Shown here in pieces: positions 5,300 to 6,367 of a DNA stretch of 6,367 bases. A program made the position numbers and the translations under genes. Origin of the DNA: Solirubrobacterales bacterium (GTDB lineage Bacteria; Actinomycetota; Thermoleophilia; Solirubrobacterales; 70-9); assembly GCA_030152505.1 (NCBI GenBank), contig JASLJO010000218.1, forward strand, positions 1-6,367, written 5' to 3'. The notes beneath the pieces are model-generated. The model did no database searches. It worked only from the letters and a program-made list of their open reading frames with translations, and was not told where the DNA came from. Position 1 is the stretch's first letter; every line of letters starts with the position of its first letter.

Positions 5300-5333
5300 C
5301 GAATCACGATCCAGTTCAAACTGACCCACTACC
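5300..5333 (-). repeat. Right terminal inverted repeat (IRR)
   Basis: Read inward on the minus strand it begins with the same 19 bases as the left end (5333-5315). GATTCG recurs at offset 29-34 (5305-5300), exactly as in the left end. The inner bases continue as CTGG, which is the part echoed at the transposase start. Confidence 0.93.
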
Positions 5334-5341
5334 TTCTGCTA
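5334..5341 (+). repeat. Target-site duplication, right copy (TTCTGCTA)
   Basis: Identical to 1665-1672 and directly abutting the right inverted repeat. Joining 1672 to 5342 restores the uninterrupted cysO-cysM spacer of 56 bp. Confidence 0.95.
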
Positions 5342-5366
5342 CCCCGGTCAGGAAATCGTGAACCGC

Positions 5367-5639
5367 TCAGCCACCCGCCATGGCGGGCATGATGATGACG
5401 GTGTCACCGTCGGAGACGGCGGTCTCCAAGCCGTCGAGCACGCGCACATCCTCGTCGTTGAGGTAGACGTTGACGTAGCGGTTGAGCTCGCCCTCGGCGT
5501 CGAACAGCTGCTCCTCGGTCGCCGGGTGCTCGGCCGCCAGCGCCCGCAGCACCTCGCCGACGTTGCTGCCCACCGCCTCGACCTCGGTCTGGCCGCCCGT
5601 CTGGGCGCGCAGCACAGGAGGAATTCGAATCGTCGCCAT
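5367..5639 (-). CDS. cysO: CysO, ThiS/MoaD-family sulfur carrier protein
   Basis: This 90-residue beta-grasp, ubiquitin-like protein has the essential C-terminal Gly-Gly ('MPAMAGG') that is adenylylated and converted to a thiocarboxylate. The pattern 'RIPPVLRAQTGG' (5-16), 'NRYVNVYLNDEDVR' (53-66) and 'VSDGDTVIIMPA' (75-86) closely follows mycobacterial CysO and is less like plain ThiS or MoaD. It donates sulfur to CysM and receives the cysteine that Mec releases. AGGA about eight bases upstream supports the ATG at 5639. The E1-like enzyme gene ends 36 bp upstream. The element has been inserted 25 bp after its stop, separating it from cysM. Confidence 0.93.
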   Translation of the reverse strand: MATIRIPPVLRAQTGGQTEVEAVGSNVGEVLRALAAEHPATEEQLFDAEGELNRYVNVYLNDEDVRVLDGLETAVSDGDTVIIMPAMAGG

Positions 5640-5675
5640 CGACGCGATCCTATTGAAGGCGACGGGGCCCGGCGC

Positions 5676-6367
5676 TCAGCCGGCGCAGAAGGCCTCGTAG
5701 TCGGGGAACTTCCCCAGATCCTCGTCGGCGACCTCGGGCGCGTTCTCGCCGCAGATCGGGCACTCGGGGTCGCGGCGCACCTTGAGCTCGGTGAAGCGGG
5801 TGCCCAGTGCCTCGTAGAGCAGCAGGCGGCCGATCAGCGGCTCGCCGATCCCGATCACCAGCTTCAGCACCTCGTTGGCCTGCAGGGTGCCCATCGTCCC
5901 GGCCATCACGCCGAGCACCCCGTTGGCCGAGCAGCTCGGCGCCAGCTCGGCCGGCGGCGGGGTCGGGTAGAGGCAGCGGTAGCAGGGGCCCTCGAAGGGG
6001 ACGAAGGTAGAGATCTGGCCGTCGAAGCTGAGGATCGAGGCGGAGACGACCGGCTTGCGCAGCCGCACCGAGGCGTCGTTGAGCAGGTAGCGGGTGGGGA
6101 AGTTGTCGGCGCCGTCGACGATCACGTCGTACTCGCCGAGCAGCTCGATGATGTTGGAGGAGTCGAGGCGGAGGTTGTGCTCGACCACGTTCACGTCGGG
6201 GTTGAGCGCCTCGATCGTCAGGCGGGCCGACTCAGTCTTCGGCGCGCCGATGCGCTCGGTGTTGTGGATCACCTGGCGCTGCAGGTTGGAGGCGTCGACG
6301 ACGTCGTCGTCGACGAGGCCGAGCGTGCCGATGCCGGCGGCGGCGAGGTAGAGGGCGGTAGGCGAGC
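5676..6367 (-). CDS. MoeB/MoeZ-type adenylyltransferase activating CysO (partial, runs off window)
   Basis: The last 229 residues of an E1-like enzyme are visible; the start and the nucleotide-binding glycine loop lie beyond the right edge. Seen in the fragment: 'LVDDDVVDASNLQRQ' (17-31), 'VDGADNFPTRYLLND' (83-97), the zinc cysteines CYRC (128-131) and CPIC (202-205), and 'PSCSANGVLG' with a conserved Cys at about 145. The enzyme adenylylates the Gly-Gly tail of a sulfur carrier; adjacency makes CysO the probable partner. It ends with 'YEAFCAG', at the point where mycobacterial MoeZ continues into a rhodanese domain, so that domain is absent. Sulfur would then have to come from a separate sulfurtransferase. 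moeB-like or moeZ-like naming is left open. Confidence 0.93.
   Translation of the reverse strand, partial: SPTALYLAAAGIGTLGLVDDDVVDASNLQRQVIHNTERIGAPKTESARLTIEALNPDVNVVEHNLRLDSSNIIELLGEYDVIVDGADNFPTRYLLNDASVRLRKPVVSASILSFDGQISTFVPFEGPCYRCLYPTPPPAELAPSCSANGVLGVMAGTMGTLQANEVLKLVIGIGEPLIGRLLLYEALGTRFTELKVRRDPECPICGENAPEVADEDLGKFPDYEAFCAG

Larger units (their letters stand above)
1673..5333. mobile_element. Complete 3.66-kb IS1-family element with passenger genes
   Basis: Both ends are visible: perfect 19-bp inverted repeats starting with GGTAGTG, flanked by the 8-bp direct duplication TTCTGCTA. The ends resemble IS1-family termini, which also begin with GGT. The only transposase inside is an IS1-type DDE protein (3884-4720). 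Plain IS1-family elements are roughly 0.7-1.2 kb. This one carries about 2.7 kb more, with six apparent passenger genes on both strands: winged-helix, XRE and GGKARA genes at the left, an AAA+ ATPase in the middle, and a 61-residue gene with DUF3467 at the right. Passenger-bearing 'transporter IS' elements are known in other families. The interior has a less GC-rich feel than the host: by hand count 3241-3300 is 50% GC and 5821-5880 is 68%. No second internal pair of ends was found, so a nested or composite structure is not supported. Confidence 0.93.

Noticed and set aside
5346..5351. GGTCAG outside the right end as an extra transposase site
   Set aside because: Only six bases match, which is expected by chance, and it lies in host sequence.
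5346..5385. tRNA-like start on the minus strand (TGGCTGAGCGG resembles an A box)
   Set aside because: It overlaps the last codons of cysO and no acceptor, anticodon or T arm can be folded from what follows.

Overview
The window looks like high-GC actinobacterial DNA, possibly Thermoleophilia/Solirubrobacterales. The basis is the CysO-type cysteine operon and the Thermoleophilia-like pairing of a small winged-helix protein with an XRE protein. The lineage call is inference from family resemblance; no species is identified.

Outer parts (1-1672 and 5334-6367): one host operon on the minus strand, now split in two. In transcription order it is a MoeB/MoeZ-type E1-like activating enzyme (runs off the right edge), cysO (sulfur carrier ending in Gly-Gly), cysM (O-phosphoserine-type cysteine synthase), mec (JAMM/M67 metalloprotease) and a small DUF2007 protein. 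The E1-like enzyme adenylylates the CysO tail, which then becomes a thiocarboxylate. CysM transfers the sulfur to form a CysO-cysteine adduct, and Mec releases cysteine. This is the route known from Mycobacterium tuberculosis.

Middle part (1673-5333): a complete 3,661-bp mobile element inserted between cysO and cysM. It has 19-bp perfect terminal inverted repeats (GGTAGTGGGTCAGTTTGAA) and an 8-bp target duplication (TTCTGCTA on both sides). Its only transposase is a single-ORF IS1-family DDE enzyme. It is several times longer than a plain IS1-type element because it carries six apparent passenger genes. These are a plus-strand overlapping cassette at the left end (winged-helix protein, XRE regulator, small basic GGKARA protein), a minus-strand Orc1/Cdc6-like AAA+ ATPase, and at the right end a minus-strand DUF3467 gene followed by a 61-residue gene.

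Reading of the system: this is a cargo-bearing 'transporter IS' built on an IS1-family transposase. Its AAA+ ATPase may be simple cargo or a transposition or target-choice helper. A copy of the inner part of the terminal repeat lies across the transposase start codon inside a dyad, which suggests that the transposase represses itself. Removing the element and one target copy restores a 56-bp cysO-cysM spacer, so the insertion broke a previously compact operon. No stretch longer than about 175 bp lacks a gene.
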